DNA from: Bermanella sp047621325 | GTDB taxonomy: Bacteria; Pseudomonadota; Gammaproteobacteria; Pseudomonadales; Oceanobacteraceae | Assembly: GCA_047621325.1 (NCBI GenBank) | Contig: JBLHLT010000007.1 | Location: 62,001 to 126,000 of the forward strand | Reading direction: 5' to 3' | Length of the DNA stretch: 64,000 nt | Part shown: positions 8,305 through 17,547 of the stretch, in pieces | Position numbering within the stretch: the stretch's first letter is position 1 | Layout of the letters: each line of letters starts with the position of its first letter | The notes under the pieces: model-generated | What the model saw: the letters and a program-made list of their open reading frames with translations, nothing else | What the model was told of the DNA's origin: nothing | Database searches by the model: none | Made by a program: the position numbers and the translations under genes

Positions 8305-9774
8305 TTAGCCCATACGATAGTTAGGGGCTTCTTTGGTTATTTGCACATCATGCACATGAGACTCTTTCATGCCCGCACTTGAGATTTTTACAAACTCAGG
8401 CTTAGTGCGCATTTCGTCAATGGTGGCACAACCGGTATACCCCATCGCACTACGCAGACCGCCCATCATTTGATGCACAACATTGCCCATTGGGCCTTTA
8501 ACCGCGATACGACCTTCAATGCCTTCTGGCACTAACTTGTCGTTACCCGCTTTAGAATCTTGGAAATAACGATCCGCACTGCCTTGGCTTTGACCCATAG
8601 CACCTAACGAACCCATACCACGATAAGACTTATAAGCACGGCCTTGGAACAATTCCACTTCGCCCGGCGCTTCGTCGGTACCGGCTAATAACGAGCCGGC
8701 CATGATCACATACGCGCCAGCCACAACTGCCTTAGCCATGTCACCAGAAAAACGAATACCGCCATCGGCAATTAACGGTACACCAGTACCTTCAAGTGCT
8801 GCGGCTACATCAGCTACTGCGCTGATTTGTGGTACACCCACGCCCGCAACAATACGAGTCGTACAAATAGAACCTGGGCCAATGCCCACTTTAACGCCGT
8901 CAGCGCCAGCATCCGCTAACGCTTTAGCCGCGGCGCCAGTTGCAATGTTGCCACCAATCACTTGTAACGCAGGGAACGTTTCTTTTGCCCAGCGTACGCG
9001 ATCAATTACACCTTTGGAGTGACCATGCGCGGTATCAATGATAATGACATCCACACCCGCTTTTACTAACGCTGTAATACGGTCAGGGGTTTCAGGGCCA
9101 GTACCAACAGCGGCACCGACACGTAAACGGCCTTGGTCATCCTTACAGGCATTAGGGTAGGCAGAAGCTTTATCGATGTCTTTAACAGTCATTAAGCCAA
9201 CTAGCTCAAAGTTATCGTTAACGACTAATACTTTTTCAATACGATATTTGTGCAATAAGCCCTGAACCACTTCATTGCTTTCACCTTCTTTCACAGTGAT
9301 CAGCTTTTCTTTGGGGGTCATGACACTTGAAACAGGCGCATCTAGATTGGTTTCGAAACGCACATCACGGCCTGTCACAATACCCACCAGCTCAGCACCA
9401 TTAACAACGGGTACGCCTGAGATATTGTTTTGACGAGTGATTTCTAGCAGTTCACGAATAGAGGTATTGCTTGGAACAGTAATTGGGTCTTTAACCACGC
9501 CACTTTCGTATTTTTTAACTTTACGAACTTCAGCTGCTTGCTGATCAATGGTCATGTTTTTATGGATAATGCCTAAACCGCCTTCTTGCGCCATAGCAAT
9601 TGCTAAGCGAGATTCGGTTACGGTATCCATAGCCGCTGAAATAAGGGGAATATTAAGTTCTATTTCACGGGTTAATTTAGTTTTAAGGTTCACCTGATTG
9701 GGTAAAACTTCACTATAACCGGGAACAAGAAGTAGATCGTCGAACGTTAATGCGTCTTGGGCAATTCGCAACAT
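8305..9774 (-). CDS. guaB: IMP dehydrogenase
   Basis: 489 residues, typical of bacterial IMPDH. It oxidises IMP to XMP with NAD+, the committed step to GMP. The TIM-barrel core is interrupted by a tandem CBS (Bateman) module at about residues 95-205. The catalytic loop GPGSICTTRIV holds Cys304, and the flap region has the expected YRGMGSLGAM. The C-terminal monovalent-cation and dimer segments are present. It is the first gene of guaBA; the gap to guaA carries a likely attenuator. Confidence 0.98.
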   Translation of the reverse strand: MLRIAQDALTFDDLLLVPGYSEVLPNQVNLKTKLTREIELNIPLISAAMDTVTESRLAIAMAQEGGLGIIHKNMTIDQQAAEVRKVKKYESGVVKDPITVPSNTSIRELLEITRQNNISGVPVVNGAELVGIVTGRDVRFETNLDAPVSSVMTPKEKLITVKEGESNEVVQGLLHKYRIEKVLVVNDNFELVGLMTVKDIDKASAYPNACKDDQGRLRVGAAVGTGPETPDRITALVKAGVDVIIIDTAHGHSKGVIDRVRWAKETFPALQVIGGNIATGAAAKALADAGADGVKVGIGPGSICTTRIVAGVGVPQISAVADVAAALEGTGVPLIADGGIRFSGDMAKAVVAGAYVIMAGSLLAGTDEAPGEVELFQGRAYKSYRGMGSLGAMGQSQGSADRYFQDSKAGNDKLVPEGIEGRIAVKGPMGNVVHQMMGGLRSAMGYTGCATIDEMRTKPEFVKISSAGMKESHVHDVQITKEAPNYRMG

Positions 9775-9804
9775 GATAGGACCGCCATACCTGAATAAGA
9801 ATGG

Positions 9805-9850
9805 CGCGTAATTCTACCTTAAAGGGGCCAGTGGCGAAATCAAAATTTAC
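9805..9850 (-). promoter_or_regulatory. probable guaB promoter -10 region
   Basis: Read leftward, TAGAAT (complement of 9811-9816) is followed by a GC-rich stretch TACGCGCC. That is a good -10 with the type of discriminator seen at growth-rate and ppGpp controlled promoters such as guaB of enterics. The -35 is not convincing: TTGATT lies too far away, about 21 bases. The AT-rich sequence further upstream could act as an UP element. Confidence 0.4.
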
Positions 9851-9881
9851 TTAAGTTTGTATGAATTTTAGACCTATTCGC

Positions 9882-10727
9882 TTAATTAGGGTCTTTTACC
9901 GGTATTTGCTGCATGAACGCCAACATGCGCTGCCGGTATTCACTGTATTGAAACGTCCGAATATGTGGCCCTTGCGTCGCCACCCACGTTTTAGGCTCAA
10001 GAGCTTGAGCAAACAGACGCTCACCAGATGCATAAGGCACCGTTTGATCCTCTGGACTATGTAACATGAGCAGCGGCTTTTCACCCCACTGGCTAATCCA
10101 TTTTGCAGGGTCGTAATCACCCGTTATGGCCAACGCGGGTAATTGTAGCAACCACGTGAGCCAGTGCCGAGACATGGCCTCGGCTGCCATACCAGAATAA
10201 CTATCAAACGCGGCATCCAGCACCACTGCATCAATCTTGTCTTTTTGTGGATAACTCGCCAACCCATACACCGCCAGCGTGGAGCCCATACTCTGCCCAA
10301 ACAAAACCGTGGGCAGCTGGTTGTCTTGTGCAAGCACCCAATCTAAACCGGCGTGCACATCCATAAAAATATCAGGTAGCATGGCTTGGCCTTCGCTTTG
10401 ACCGTATTGGCGATAGCCCAGCATGAATACGTTATAACCCGCATTAACGAGCCAATGAATGCTAAATTGGTGGTAACTGATATTTTGCGCATTGCCATGC
10501 AAGAACACCACATTGCCCTTGGCATCCCCTTGCGCGGGCACCCACCAACTGTGCAGTTGCGTGCCATCGAACGCCGCATGCTCAATTACTTGGAAATCAA
10601 AACCTAACTGAACAGGGGTTGCTGGGTATTTTTTTAGTGGGTAAAACATTAACGACGTCATGCTGGTACAACTGCTTAATATAAGCACCAGTAAACTCAA
10701 TATAATTAGCCTAGTGATAAATAGCAT
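9882..10727 (-). CDS. alpha/beta hydrolase of the YfhR/BEM46 type, predicted lipoprotein
   Basis: 281 residues. The N-terminal hydrophobic segment ends in a lipobox LSSC (Cys about residue 19), so it is probably membrane anchored and periplasmic. The hydrolase fold shows VVFLHGNAQN (oxyanion HGN), the nucleophile elbow GQSMGS, the acid region in HSPEDQTVPY, and a His near the C-terminus in QGPHIRTF. This pattern is typical of BEM46/YfhR serine hydrolases of unknown substrate. Its ATG lies inside the last 17 bases of the upstream DUF4105 gene, so the two are translationally coupled and probably act together at the cell surface. Confidence 0.85.
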   Translation of the reverse strand: MLFITRLIILSLLVLILSSCTSMTSLMFYPLKKYPATPVQLGFDFQVIEHAAFDGTQLHSWWVPAQGDAKGNVVFLHGNAQNISYHQFSIHWLVNAGYNVFMLGYRQYGQSEGQAMLPDIFMDVHAGLDWVLAQDNQLPTVLFGQSMGSTLAVYGLASYPQKDKIDAVVLDAAFDSYSGMAAEAMSRHWLTWLLQLPALAITGDYDPAKWISQWGEKPLLMLHSPEDQTVPYASGERLFAQALEPKTWVATQGPHIRTFQYSEYRQRMLAFMQQIPVKDPN

Positions 10728-12537
10728 ACGTCAGCCTGATTTCATCTTCTTCGAGTTGTCGCCATTGCTGTTGTTGCCATTCAAGCCTTATTTGCTGGTC
10801 TCGCCCAAGCGGTACACTTAAGCCCACTTGGTAGGCTCGACTTTCGCCAGATTGAATTACACTGGTAAGATGCTCGACTGACAACCACACACTAAATTGA
10901 TCCTTTTGAATCAAGTAGCCCAACTCAGCACCTACCCCTAAACGCCAATCATTTTTATAACGGTCACTATTTGCTAGTTGTGTTTGTAAAAAAGCATAAG
11001 CAGTACCTGGGCCAGTTTCATAGCCGTGCCCGCCACCCAGTGTGATTTGCCATTGCCCAGCATCATCACTTAACCAACGCTCATACCCGCCATTCACTTG
11101 CCAACTAATCGGCTGACTAAAGCGATTACGGGCACCCAATGAACGAATACTGATCACATCAAAATGTTGCAACTGTAAATGGGACTCATCGGCACGGAAT
11201 CGGACATCACCCATTTCAATTTGTGCGCCTTCTCGATAGCCCGATAAATTATCGAGCCAGTCATGGTAATTAATGCGAAAGCCAATTTCTAAAAAGTCCT
11301 CAGTCGCACCAATACTAGAGCGTAACGTTTTATGGCCATGCTCATCACGCACCAGTGGTTGAATTAACGCTTGATACGCATCCCCTTTAAAATCAATTTT
11401 TGAGCGCAGCGACAGTAATTTTAAACTGCGCTTTAGTAAGGTAGGATCGGTATCTTTTTTCTTTAAATTCAAATAACGGGTATAACCGTAAGCAATATCA
11501 AGCACTTGTGCTTTTTCTTTTTCTGTTAAATTTAAAAAGCGCTCATCCCTTGCCATCGTATAAGGGTCATCTGCTAACGCTCGAGCAATGGTGCGCAAAC
11601 TATCATCCAACTGTAAGCGCTGGTGGTCTATAAGTGTGGTTTTTGATGGTCTAAACGTCACCTCTCCAATCAAGCCTTTTTGTTCAAGTGCGCGAATGGT
11701 ATCGGTTGGTACCGTACGAGAAGTAAATGGCGCAGCTAATTGCCAGCTAGGTTCGACTGCGTCCAATAATGTCAGTAAACGGTACGAGCAGTTTTCGTCA
11801 ATAAAAAAGTAGTCAAAACGAATTTCATTCAACTCCCAAATATGACGAGTAAATTCTTGAATTTGTTCATTACTTAATTTTAATTGATACTCCCAGATAT
11901 CTCGGCTTTCGATGTGATTATATTCGTTTACTTTTTCATAATACGGCACAAGTGAAACATACCCCGGATAACCACCACTTAAACCTTTAACGGTAAACGT
12001 CAGCTCATCATCATTGACGTCGGTAAACGCTGCAAAATTAATCGCAGACGATAATAATTGATGCCCCTGCTTGCCATCTAAACGAAACAAGGTATGACCA
12101 AACATAGAAGATGGGCTGTTAATATAAGACGATGGAAAAATTAAAAAAAGTGCATCCCCTTTAACCTTTGAATACCAATCATCGTATGCTGGACACGAAA
12201 TATTTTTCAGGTTTTGCTCTGGCAACATTTTCTGCAACCATTTTAAACGAGCAGGAAAACGACACTGTGGTGATTCATCCCCTTGCTGTAATTGTTTAAA
12301 CGCTTTAACCGTGGCACTGAGTTCAGCCAACGCATCGTACTTACCCGCATTCGATAAAAAAAACCGATCGTCATCGACTTCACTAAACTCAACATTATTC
12401 AAACCTTGAGCTTGGTAATGCAAAAGTGCTCGCCATTTAGGTAATTGTGACAATGCAGAAAATTGAGACGCCGCGAAAACAGAAAAGGTCGCACCCCATA
12501 AAAAACTGACTAGGGTAATAAATCGAAAAATAGACAT
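10711..12537 (-). CDS. DUF4105 (Lnb-type) periplasmic protein
   Basis: 608 residues from the ATG at 12537. The GTG further upstream at 12591 lies inside a terminator stem and is rejected. A signal peptide runs to about residue 23 (…SVFAA). The stretch FPSSYINSPSSMFGHTLFRLDG is the hallmark of DUF4105, which resembles the N-terminal domain of Lnb, an intramembrane lipoprotein N-acyltransferase. The Cys-containing ENCSYRLL follows, as in the family. The C-terminal ~200 residues look like beta strands (alternating aromatic and polar) and may form a barrel-like domain. It overlaps the hydrolase gene downstream and follows the DUF3015 gene. A role in envelope lipid or lipoprotein handling is plausible but unproven. 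Confidence 0.85.
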   Translation of the reverse strand: MSIFRFITLVSFLWGATFSVFAASQFSALSQLPKWRALLHYQAQGLNNVEFSEVDDDRFFLSNAGKYDALAELSATVKAFKQLQQGDESPQCRFPARLKWLQKMLPEQNLKNISCPAYDDWYSKVKGDALFLIFPSSYINSPSSMFGHTLFRLDGKQGHQLLSSAINFAAFTDVNDDELTFTVKGLSGGYPGYVSLVPYYEKVNEYNHIESRDIWEYQLKLSNEQIQEFTRHIWELNEIRFDYFFIDENCSYRLLTLLDAVEPSWQLAAPFTSRTVPTDTIRALEQKGLIGEVTFRPSKTTLIDHQRLQLDDSLRTIARALADDPYTMARDERFLNLTEKEKAQVLDIAYGYTRYLNLKKKDTDPTLLKRSLKLLSLRSKIDFKGDAYQALIQPLVRDEHGHKTLRSSIGATEDFLEIGFRINYHDWLDNLSGYREGAQIEMGDVRFRADESHLQLQHFDVISIRSLGARNRFSQPISWQVNGGYERWLSDDAGQWQITLGGGHGYETGPGTAYAFLQTQLANSDRYKNDWRLGVGAELGYLIQKDQFSVWLSVEHLTSVIQSGESRAYQVGLSVPLGRDQQIRLEWQQQQWRQLEEDEIRLTYAIYH

Positions 12538-12565
12538 GACTTTTATTCTTAGAGTGTTCTGGTAC

Positions 12566-12594
12566 AAAAATAACAAAGGGGTGCAAAGCACCCC
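12566..12594 (-). terminator. intrinsic terminator after DUF3015 gene
   Basis: Read leftward, GGGGTGC-TTT-GCACCCC (complement of 12578-12594) is followed by TTTGTTATTTTT. It lies between the DUF3015 gene and the DUF4105 gene, so the downstream pair may depend on read-through or on a promoter of its own. Confidence 0.8.
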
Positions 12595-12619
12595 CTCTTA
12601 AAATCAACTAACGCTAGGA

Positions 12620-13090
12620 TTAACCTAGGTATTTAGCCAATTTATCATTACCAGCCATCACACTAACTAGCGCGCCGTAAGCTTCTTCAGAAGACGCTTC
12701 AGTGCTTACAAAGATAGAATCGAAGTTGGCTTGAATCTCTTTAGAGAATTCAGCTTTATCAGCTGCATCAACACCAATTAAAGATGTTAGTGCGTCTAGT
12801 GACTCACCTTGACCACGTGCAGAATCAGCCGCAAGTTGTTCCATGTTTTGATCCATGAATACACGAGCTAACTTAAGTGGACCATTAGCGCCTTCACAGC
12901 CTAAAGTACCAGAAGTCATACCAAAGGTTTGGTTACCAGAAGAACCGTTAGTAGTCGCAGCCATTACGTGCTCGTACCATTCGTTTGCATCTGGGAAAAC
13001 AACCGCAGTACCCAGACCACAACCAGCAGGGGCCGCAAAAGAAGAAGAGGCAGCTACAACAAGTGCCGCACCAGCGATGAACTTTTTCAT
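12620..13090 (-). CDS. DUF3015 family secreted protein
   Basis: 156 residues with a clear signal peptide (KKFIAGAALVVAASSSFAA) cleaved near residue 19. The mature part starts with the conserved APAGCGLG and has QTFGMTSGTLGCEG, both typical of DUF3015 proteins; two Cys (CGLG and GCEG) could form a disulfide. The function of this family is unknown. Strong, regular codon use suggests good expression. It has its own terminator and lies upstream of the DUF4105-hydrolase pair in the same direction. Confidence 0.88.
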   Translation of the reverse strand: MKKFIAGAALVVAASSSFAAPAGCGLGTAVVFPDANEWYEHVMAATTNGSSGNQTFGMTSGTLGCEGANGPLKLARVFMDQNMEQLAADSARGQGESLDALTSLIGVDAADKAEFSKEIQANFDSIFVSTEASSEEAYGALVSVMAGNDKLAKYLG

Positions 13091-13216
13091 GTATAATTCC
13101 TTATCCGTTGGAACAATTTAAAAAGCAGTTGAATCAACTACTGGCCACCAGTATAGCCATCTATCCTAGGTTTTTGTCTAGCATTTTTTGACATTGGTTC
13201 ACACTATTAGGTATCT

Positions 13217-14560
13217 ATGAGTAATTTTTCACAAAATAATAGCATCATTAGCGTCAGCCAACTGAATCGCCAAAGTAAAGAATTGCTTGAAACCTACCTG
13301 CATCGCGTACAAGTAAGCGGCGAAATTTCTAATCTAGCCCGCCCTAGCAGTGGTCACTGGTATTTCACGCTAAAAGATCAGCGCGCTCAGATACGTTGCG
13401 CCATGTTTAAAAGCCGCACCCAATATTTAAAATTTATTCCTAAAGAAGGCGACCAAGTGGTGGTCACGGCATCGGTCAGCTTGTATGAGGCGCGTGGTGA
13501 CTATCAATTAATTGTCGATGCCATGCAAAGCGCGGGCGAAGGTGCCTTACAACTTGCCTTTGAAGAATTGAAACAGCGTTTGTTCAAAGAAGGATTATTT
13601 GATGCCCAGCACAAACAAGCCATTCCGACTCACCCTAAACATTTAGGCATTGTGACCAGCCCTACGGGGGCGGCAGTTAAAGATATTATTTCAGTTTTAA
13701 AACGTCGCTTTCCGAGCTTACCCATTTCAATCTATCCAACACAAGTACAAGGCCAGCAAGCAGCACAGCAAATCGCCAATGCCATCGAACAGGCCAATCG
13801 CGATAATATTTGTGATGTATTAATTGTGGGGCGCGGCGGTGGCAGCTTAGAAGATTTATGGCCATTCAATGAAGAGGTTGTGGCGCGCGCTATTTTTAAT
13901 AGTCACATTCCCACCATTAGTGCGGTGGGCCATGAAGTGGATACGTCAATTAGTGATTATGTGGCCGACTTACGTGCACCAACACCTTCTGCCGCGGCCG
14001 AACTGGTGAGCCCAGATCGTTTTGAATGGCTGGGGCGCTTTGAGCAATTAGAGCGCAGCCTAATGCGTGTTATGAAAAACAAAATCGGCCAGCAAAATTT
14101 TCATCTGTTGCAATTGGTAAAACGACTGCGTCATCCAAAAGATAAACTGAACGAGCACATGCAGCGTTTAGATATGGCCGAAATGCGTCTAAAAAATGCC
14201 TTAACTGCACGCTTACAAACCCATAAAAACCGCCTGCAAATTTGCCAGCATTCATTAGCCAGTTTCAAGCCCGATAAACAACTGGCTCTTATGCAGCAAA
14301 CGAATCTGCAGTTGCACAAGCGTTTACTGAAAGCCATGCAGGCCAACCTTAACCATTGGCAACAGGCACTTGGTAAGCAAGTTGAGGTATTGAATGCGGT
14401 GAGCCCTTTAAGTACGCTAAGCCGTGGCTACGCGATTAATACCACCTCTAGTGGTGAAGTTATCCACAGCACAAAACAAGTGAAGGCGGGAGACACCATT
14501 CACGCCCAACTTCATCAAGGCACATTACGTTGCACAGTGGACGAGTTACATGATGAATAA
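13217..14560 (+). CDS. xseA: exodeoxyribonuclease VII large subunit
   Basis: 447 residues, the usual size. With XseB it forms ExoVII, which degrades single-stranded DNA to oligonucleotides. An N-terminal OB-fold (GHWYFTLKDQRAQIRCAMF, residues 47-65) is followed by the catalytic domain with GIVTSPTGAAVKDI, VGRGGGSLEDLWPFN and PTISAVGHEVDTSISDYVADLRAPTPSAA (each split here by family convention), then a long coiled-coil region and a small C-terminal strand (SRGYAI). The stop overlaps the start of the M23 peptidase gene. No xseB is seen nearby. Confidence 0.96.
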   Translation: MSNFSQNNSIISVSQLNRQSKELLETYLHRVQVSGEISNLARPSSGHWYFTLKDQRAQIRCAMFKSRTQYLKFIPKEGDQVVVTASVSLYEARGDYQLIVDAMQSAGEGALQLAFEELKQRLFKEGLFDAQHKQAIPTHPKHLGIVTSPTGAAVKDIISVLKRRFPSLPISIYPTQVQGQQAAQQIANAIEQANRDNICDVLIVGRGGGSLEDLWPFNEEVVARAIFNSHIPTISAVGHEVDTSISDYVADLRAPTPSAAAELVSPDRFEWLGRFEQLERSLMRVMKNKIGQQNFHLLQLVKRLRHPKDKLNEHMQRLDMAEMRLKNALTARLQTHKNRLQICQHSLASFKPDKQLALMQQTNLQLHKRLLKAMQANLNHWQQALGKQVEVLNAVSPLSTLSRGYAINTTSSGEVIHSTKQVKAGDTIHAQLHQGTLRCTVDELHDE

Positions 14561-15395
14561 CAAACACACCTACTTATTTTTTTTGCGTTCATGTCTCGCA
14601 AGCTTCATCTGCGTGATCACACTAAACGCCAACGGTTTACCCGCTTCAGCCAATGTACCTGGTGGCATCGCCATTATAAAATTGGATGCCCCACTTGAAA
14701 GCCAACCCCAAGCGGCTTATCAAAAACAGCCGGTTTCGGTGGTGCAACACGATAATGCATGGCATGCCGTTGTAGGGCTTAACTTAAACACAAAAGCTGG
14801 TGAACACTTTATTGTCAGCCAAGGTAAACGCTACCCATTTAACGTGAGCGCCAAAGATTACCCAGAGCAACATATTCAGTTAAAAACCCGCAAACATATC
14901 GACTTATCCGCAGAAGACCTTGCCCGCCACAAAGGTGAAAAAAAACAAGCTAATGCGGTATTCAAAGTATTCGATACCCAGCAAGCCCCCGACTTAGACT
15001 TCATTAAACCGGTAGTGGGCCCTTACTCCAGTCCGTTTGGATTAAAGCGTTTTTTTAATGGCGAGCCACGTAATCCACACAGTGGATTAGACATTGCCGC
15101 CGCGACCGGCACGGCGATTCAAGCGCCTACTGCGGGCAAAGTGGTCTTAACTGGCAACTTCTTTTTTAATGGCAACGTGGTGTACATGGATCACGGCCAA
15201 GGCTTAATAAGCATGTTTTGCCACCTTAGTGAGATCGGCGTCAAAACCGGCGACATATTAGAAAAAGGCGCGGTTTTGGGCAAAGTTGGCGCCACAGGTC
15301 GAGTTACAGGGCCTCACTTACATTGGTCGGTCAGCCTGAATAACGCACGTATTGACCCTATGCTGCTGCTTCCAAGCGAGGAAAAACAGCCATAA
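14550..15395 (+). CDS. M23 (LytM-type) metallopeptidase, secreted
   Basis: 281 residues with an N-terminal hydrophobic export signal (about 10-30). The C-terminal peptidase M23 domain has all the metal and catalytic residues: His177 and Asp181 in HSGLDIA, His225 in FCHLS, and HLH at 256-258. Such enzymes cut peptidoglycan cross-links, or regulate amidases if degenerate; this one looks active. The start ATGATG lies within the last codons of xseA, and this xseA-peptidase pairing is common in related bacteria. It probably works in the periplasm on cell-wall peptides. Confidence 0.92.
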   Translation: MMNNKHTYLFFLRSCLASFICVITLNANGLPASANVPGGIAIIKLDAPLESQPQAAYQKQPVSVVQHDNAWHAVVGLNLNTKAGEHFIVSQGKRYPFNVSAKDYPEQHIQLKTRKHIDLSAEDLARHKGEKKQANAVFKVFDTQQAPDLDFIKPVVGPYSSPFGLKRFFNGEPRNPHSGLDIAAATGTAIQAPTAGKVVLTGNFFFNGNVVYMDHGQGLISMFCHLSEIGVKTGDILEKGAVLGKVGATGRVTGPHLHWSVSLNNARIDPMLLLPSEEKQP

Positions 15396-15480
15396 GCGAA
15401 CACCCATTTGGGCTGACTTGCGTATAATGACCACCGTTATCAATTAACTCTTCAATCAATACAACAAAAGGGGCGCCACA

Positions 15481-16050
15481 ATGGATGATTTTTCAGAGTT
15501 CAAAAACGCCGTTGGTGATGTTACCCCTCTTAAAATTGATGAGCGCGTTAGCCTAAACAAAAACCAACAAGACAGTCTTGCTGTGGCTCAACGTCGTCAA
15601 GCGGCGGTAACCGATATTCAAGAAGACCCCAACCACCTAAGCGATAACCATGTAGAGATGGTGAAACCGTACGATATTATTCAATACAAAAAGGATGGGG
15701 TACAAGAAGGGGTTTACCGCAAATTTCGTTTAGGCAAATACGAAATTGATGCTCGCCTTGACCTGCACAGGCGAACCGTTCAACAAGCACGTGAAGAGGT
15801 CTACCGCTTCATTGCAGATGCCATGAAATACGATCTACGTACGCTTATTATCCTGCATGGCAAAGGCGAAAAAGAGGCCACTCCCGCGTTACTAAAAAGC
15901 TGGACCAATAAATGGCTAAGAGAATTTGACGACGTCATCGCGTTTCACAGCGCCCAACCTCAACACGGTGGTACAGGCGCGCTTTATGTGATGCTAAGAA
16001 AAAGTGAGCGCAAAAAGCAAGAAACCCGTGAGAAACATCGAATTAAATAA
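15481..16050 (+). CDS. smrA: Smr-domain endonuclease SmrA
   Basis: 189 residues, matching SmrA length. The C-terminal Smr domain (about 91-175) has LDLH at 93-96, LIILHGKGE at 122-130 and the closing GGTGALYVMLR. The N-terminal half carries the SmrA-type 'F..A..DV.PL' motif (residues 7-17). Smr domains nick or cleave nucleic acids; the true role of SmrA is not settled. An upstream TATAAT at 15423-15428 is a good -10, though no matching -35 is seen. It follows the M23 gene by 85 bases. Confidence 0.9.
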   Translation: MDDFSEFKNAVGDVTPLKIDERVSLNKNQQDSLAVAQRRQAAVTDIQEDPNHLSDNHVEMVKPYDIIQYKKDGVQEGVYRKFRLGKYEIDARLDLHRRTVQQAREEVYRFIADAMKYDLRTLIILHGKGEKEATPALLKSWTNKWLREFDDVIAFHSAQPQHGGTGALYVMLRKSERKKQETREKHRIK

Positions 16051-16062
16051 CGAGGTATCAGC

Positions 16063-16257
16063 ATGAGTCGATCACCCGGTACTGCCAACACCATGCCTGT
16101 TACTGGTGCTGCTTGCGGTATTAAACCCAGTAAAGAGGCCATGGAGGTCGATTTCAGCATCGATTTTTCACAGGCTAAACAGTTCCTAAACCCAGCCCGA
16201 GACGAACCATCTGGGAATGTAAGCCAAGACACGCCAGATAATCCCCCTAAGTCATAG
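16063..16257 (+). CDS. small hypothetical protein (64 aa)
   Basis: A short frame between smrA and the chemoreceptor gene. ACGAGG lies 7 bases before the ATG, a decent ribosome site, and the frame starts 12 bases after the smrA stop. The protein is polar, without a signal or membrane segment, and has one Cys. No family was recognised. An opposite-strand frame of 95 codons overlaps it but has no support. It could be a real small gene or a chance frame. Confidence 0.45.
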   Translation: MSRSPGTANTMPVTGAACGIKPSKEAMEVDFSIDFSQAKQFLNPARDEPSGNVSQDTPDNPPKS

Positions 16258-16321
16258 TATTCACTTGTCACACCATGATGCTGAGCTAAAGTTAAAAGAC
16301 ATTATACAGTTTGGTAATACC

Positions 16322-17479
16322 ATGGGCTTATTCTCAATCGCAAACAGCGGGAAGCTGGCTGAGCGTGATGCATTAATTGCCTCACTACACACCCAGATAC
16401 AAACGCTTCAGGATAGCCTTCGTAATGCAGAACTCAGTCGTCTAGCCTCTGAAGAATTACAAAATCACATAGGTGAGATGGCCACAGAGCAAAACTCAAT
16501 GAATGGTTTATTGTTTAAAACGGTTCATAGCGTCAACGATATCCGTAACCTTGTTAGCCAAAACGCAGAAGCCTTAGGTGCAGAGCGCTCTCGCTTAAAA
16601 GACAGTGAAGCCACTTTTGGGCAAATTACCGTCATTTTGAAGCAAGTAGGCCAAAGCTTGAATCAAATTGATAGCCGGGCCAGTCAAACCGGCGAAAATA
16701 TGGTGTCGCTCAATCAATCCGCCGCCAAAATAAATGATTGCGTAGTAAAAATTGAAGGCATCAGTGATCAAACCAATTTACTGGCACTTAATGCCGCGAT
16801 TGAAGCCGCAAGAGCCGGTGAGCAAGGCCGCGGCTTTGCTGTTGTAGCGGATGAAGTGCGAACCCTTGCTGGGCAAACAGGCAATACCACCAAAGAGATT
16901 TCTGACATTATCCAAGCGACCACCAGTTTTATTCAAAAAGTCGACAAAGGCATTGAAGACATTCAAAAAGATGCAACCAACTTAAAAGAAACCACATCAA
17001 CGATTGAGTCCTCGGTTAAGCTGATTACAGACTTAAGTAAAGATATGAATATCATCATTAATCGCAGCACCAACGAAAGTTACATACAGGTTGCGATGCT
17101 AAGTCTGTTAGCGTTTAAATCTCGGGTATATGAATATATCGCCACAGACAAACACGATGATGAAACATGCCAATTAATAAAAGATCACAAAGACAACGGC
17201 ATTGGTCATTGGTATTTTCATGGTTTAGGTAAATCAACATTTGGTCATTTAAAAAGTTACCGCAGCATCGAACAACATCTCGAAGGCCTGCATAAGAATG
17301 CCTACTCTGCTCTCATTGCCGCTAAAAATGGCTCAAGTAAAGAGAAACTTAAACGCCTTAATAAAATGGAAGACGATAGCCAAATCCTTATTCAGTATCT
17401 TGAAGGTCTTAACGACGATCTGCAAAACATGGCTAAAAAAGCCATGGATAGCGCCGAAAATGAAGATATTTTATTTTAA
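16322..17479 (+). CDS. soluble methyl-accepting chemotaxis protein with a CZB-like C-terminus
   Basis: 385 residues from the ATG at 16322; a TTG at 16265 would add 19 residues, and neither start has a clear ribosome site. No membrane segment is seen. A coiled coil (about 10-50) leads into the chemoreceptor signalling domain, with the hairpin tip QTNLLALNAAIEAARAGEQG and GFAVVADEVRTLA. The C-terminus aligns with the zinc-binding CZB domain of TlpD-like receptors (HxxCxxGxWY). However, the motif reads HKDNGIGHWY, with Asn for Cys, and the usual first His region reads MLSLLAFK. Zinc binding is therefore doubtful. Confidence 0.88.
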   Translation: MGLFSIANSGKLAERDALIASLHTQIQTLQDSLRNAELSRLASEELQNHIGEMATEQNSMNGLLFKTVHSVNDIRNLVSQNAEALGAERSRLKDSEATFGQITVILKQVGQSLNQIDSRASQTGENMVSLNQSAAKINDCVVKIEGISDQTNLLALNAAIEAARAGEQGRGFAVVADEVRTLAGQTGNTTKEISDIIQATTSFIQKVDKGIEDIQKDATNLKETTSTIESSVKLITDLSKDMNIIINRSTNESYIQVAMLSLLAFKSRVYEYIATDKHDDETCQLIKDHKDNGIGHWYFHGLGKSTFGHLKSYRSIEQHLEGLHKNAYSALIAAKNGSSKEKLKRLNKMEDDSQILIQYLEGLNDDLQNMAKKAMDSAENEDILF

Positions 17480-17547
17480 ATTAAAATAAACACATCCTTC
17501 TGCCAATTAAACAAAATTGGTTATAATCCATTATTTGGATTCTGCAC

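Noticed and set aside
8702..9022. 106-codon frame opposite guaB
   Set aside because: It is antisense to conserved IMPDH sequence with no ribosome site; a codon-bias shadow.
12538..12591. Upstream GTG start for the DUF4105 gene
   Set aside because: It lies inside the stem of the DUF3015 terminator, and the signal peptide starts at the ATG at 12537.
13167..13180. TAGGT-TTTT-GTCTA upstream of DUF3015/xseA as another CrbR site
   Set aside because: One mismatch to the dyad and no link to acetate genes; could be chance.
15984..16271. 95-codon minus-strand frame over the end of smrA
   Set aside because: It overlaps smrA antisense and has no ribosome site.
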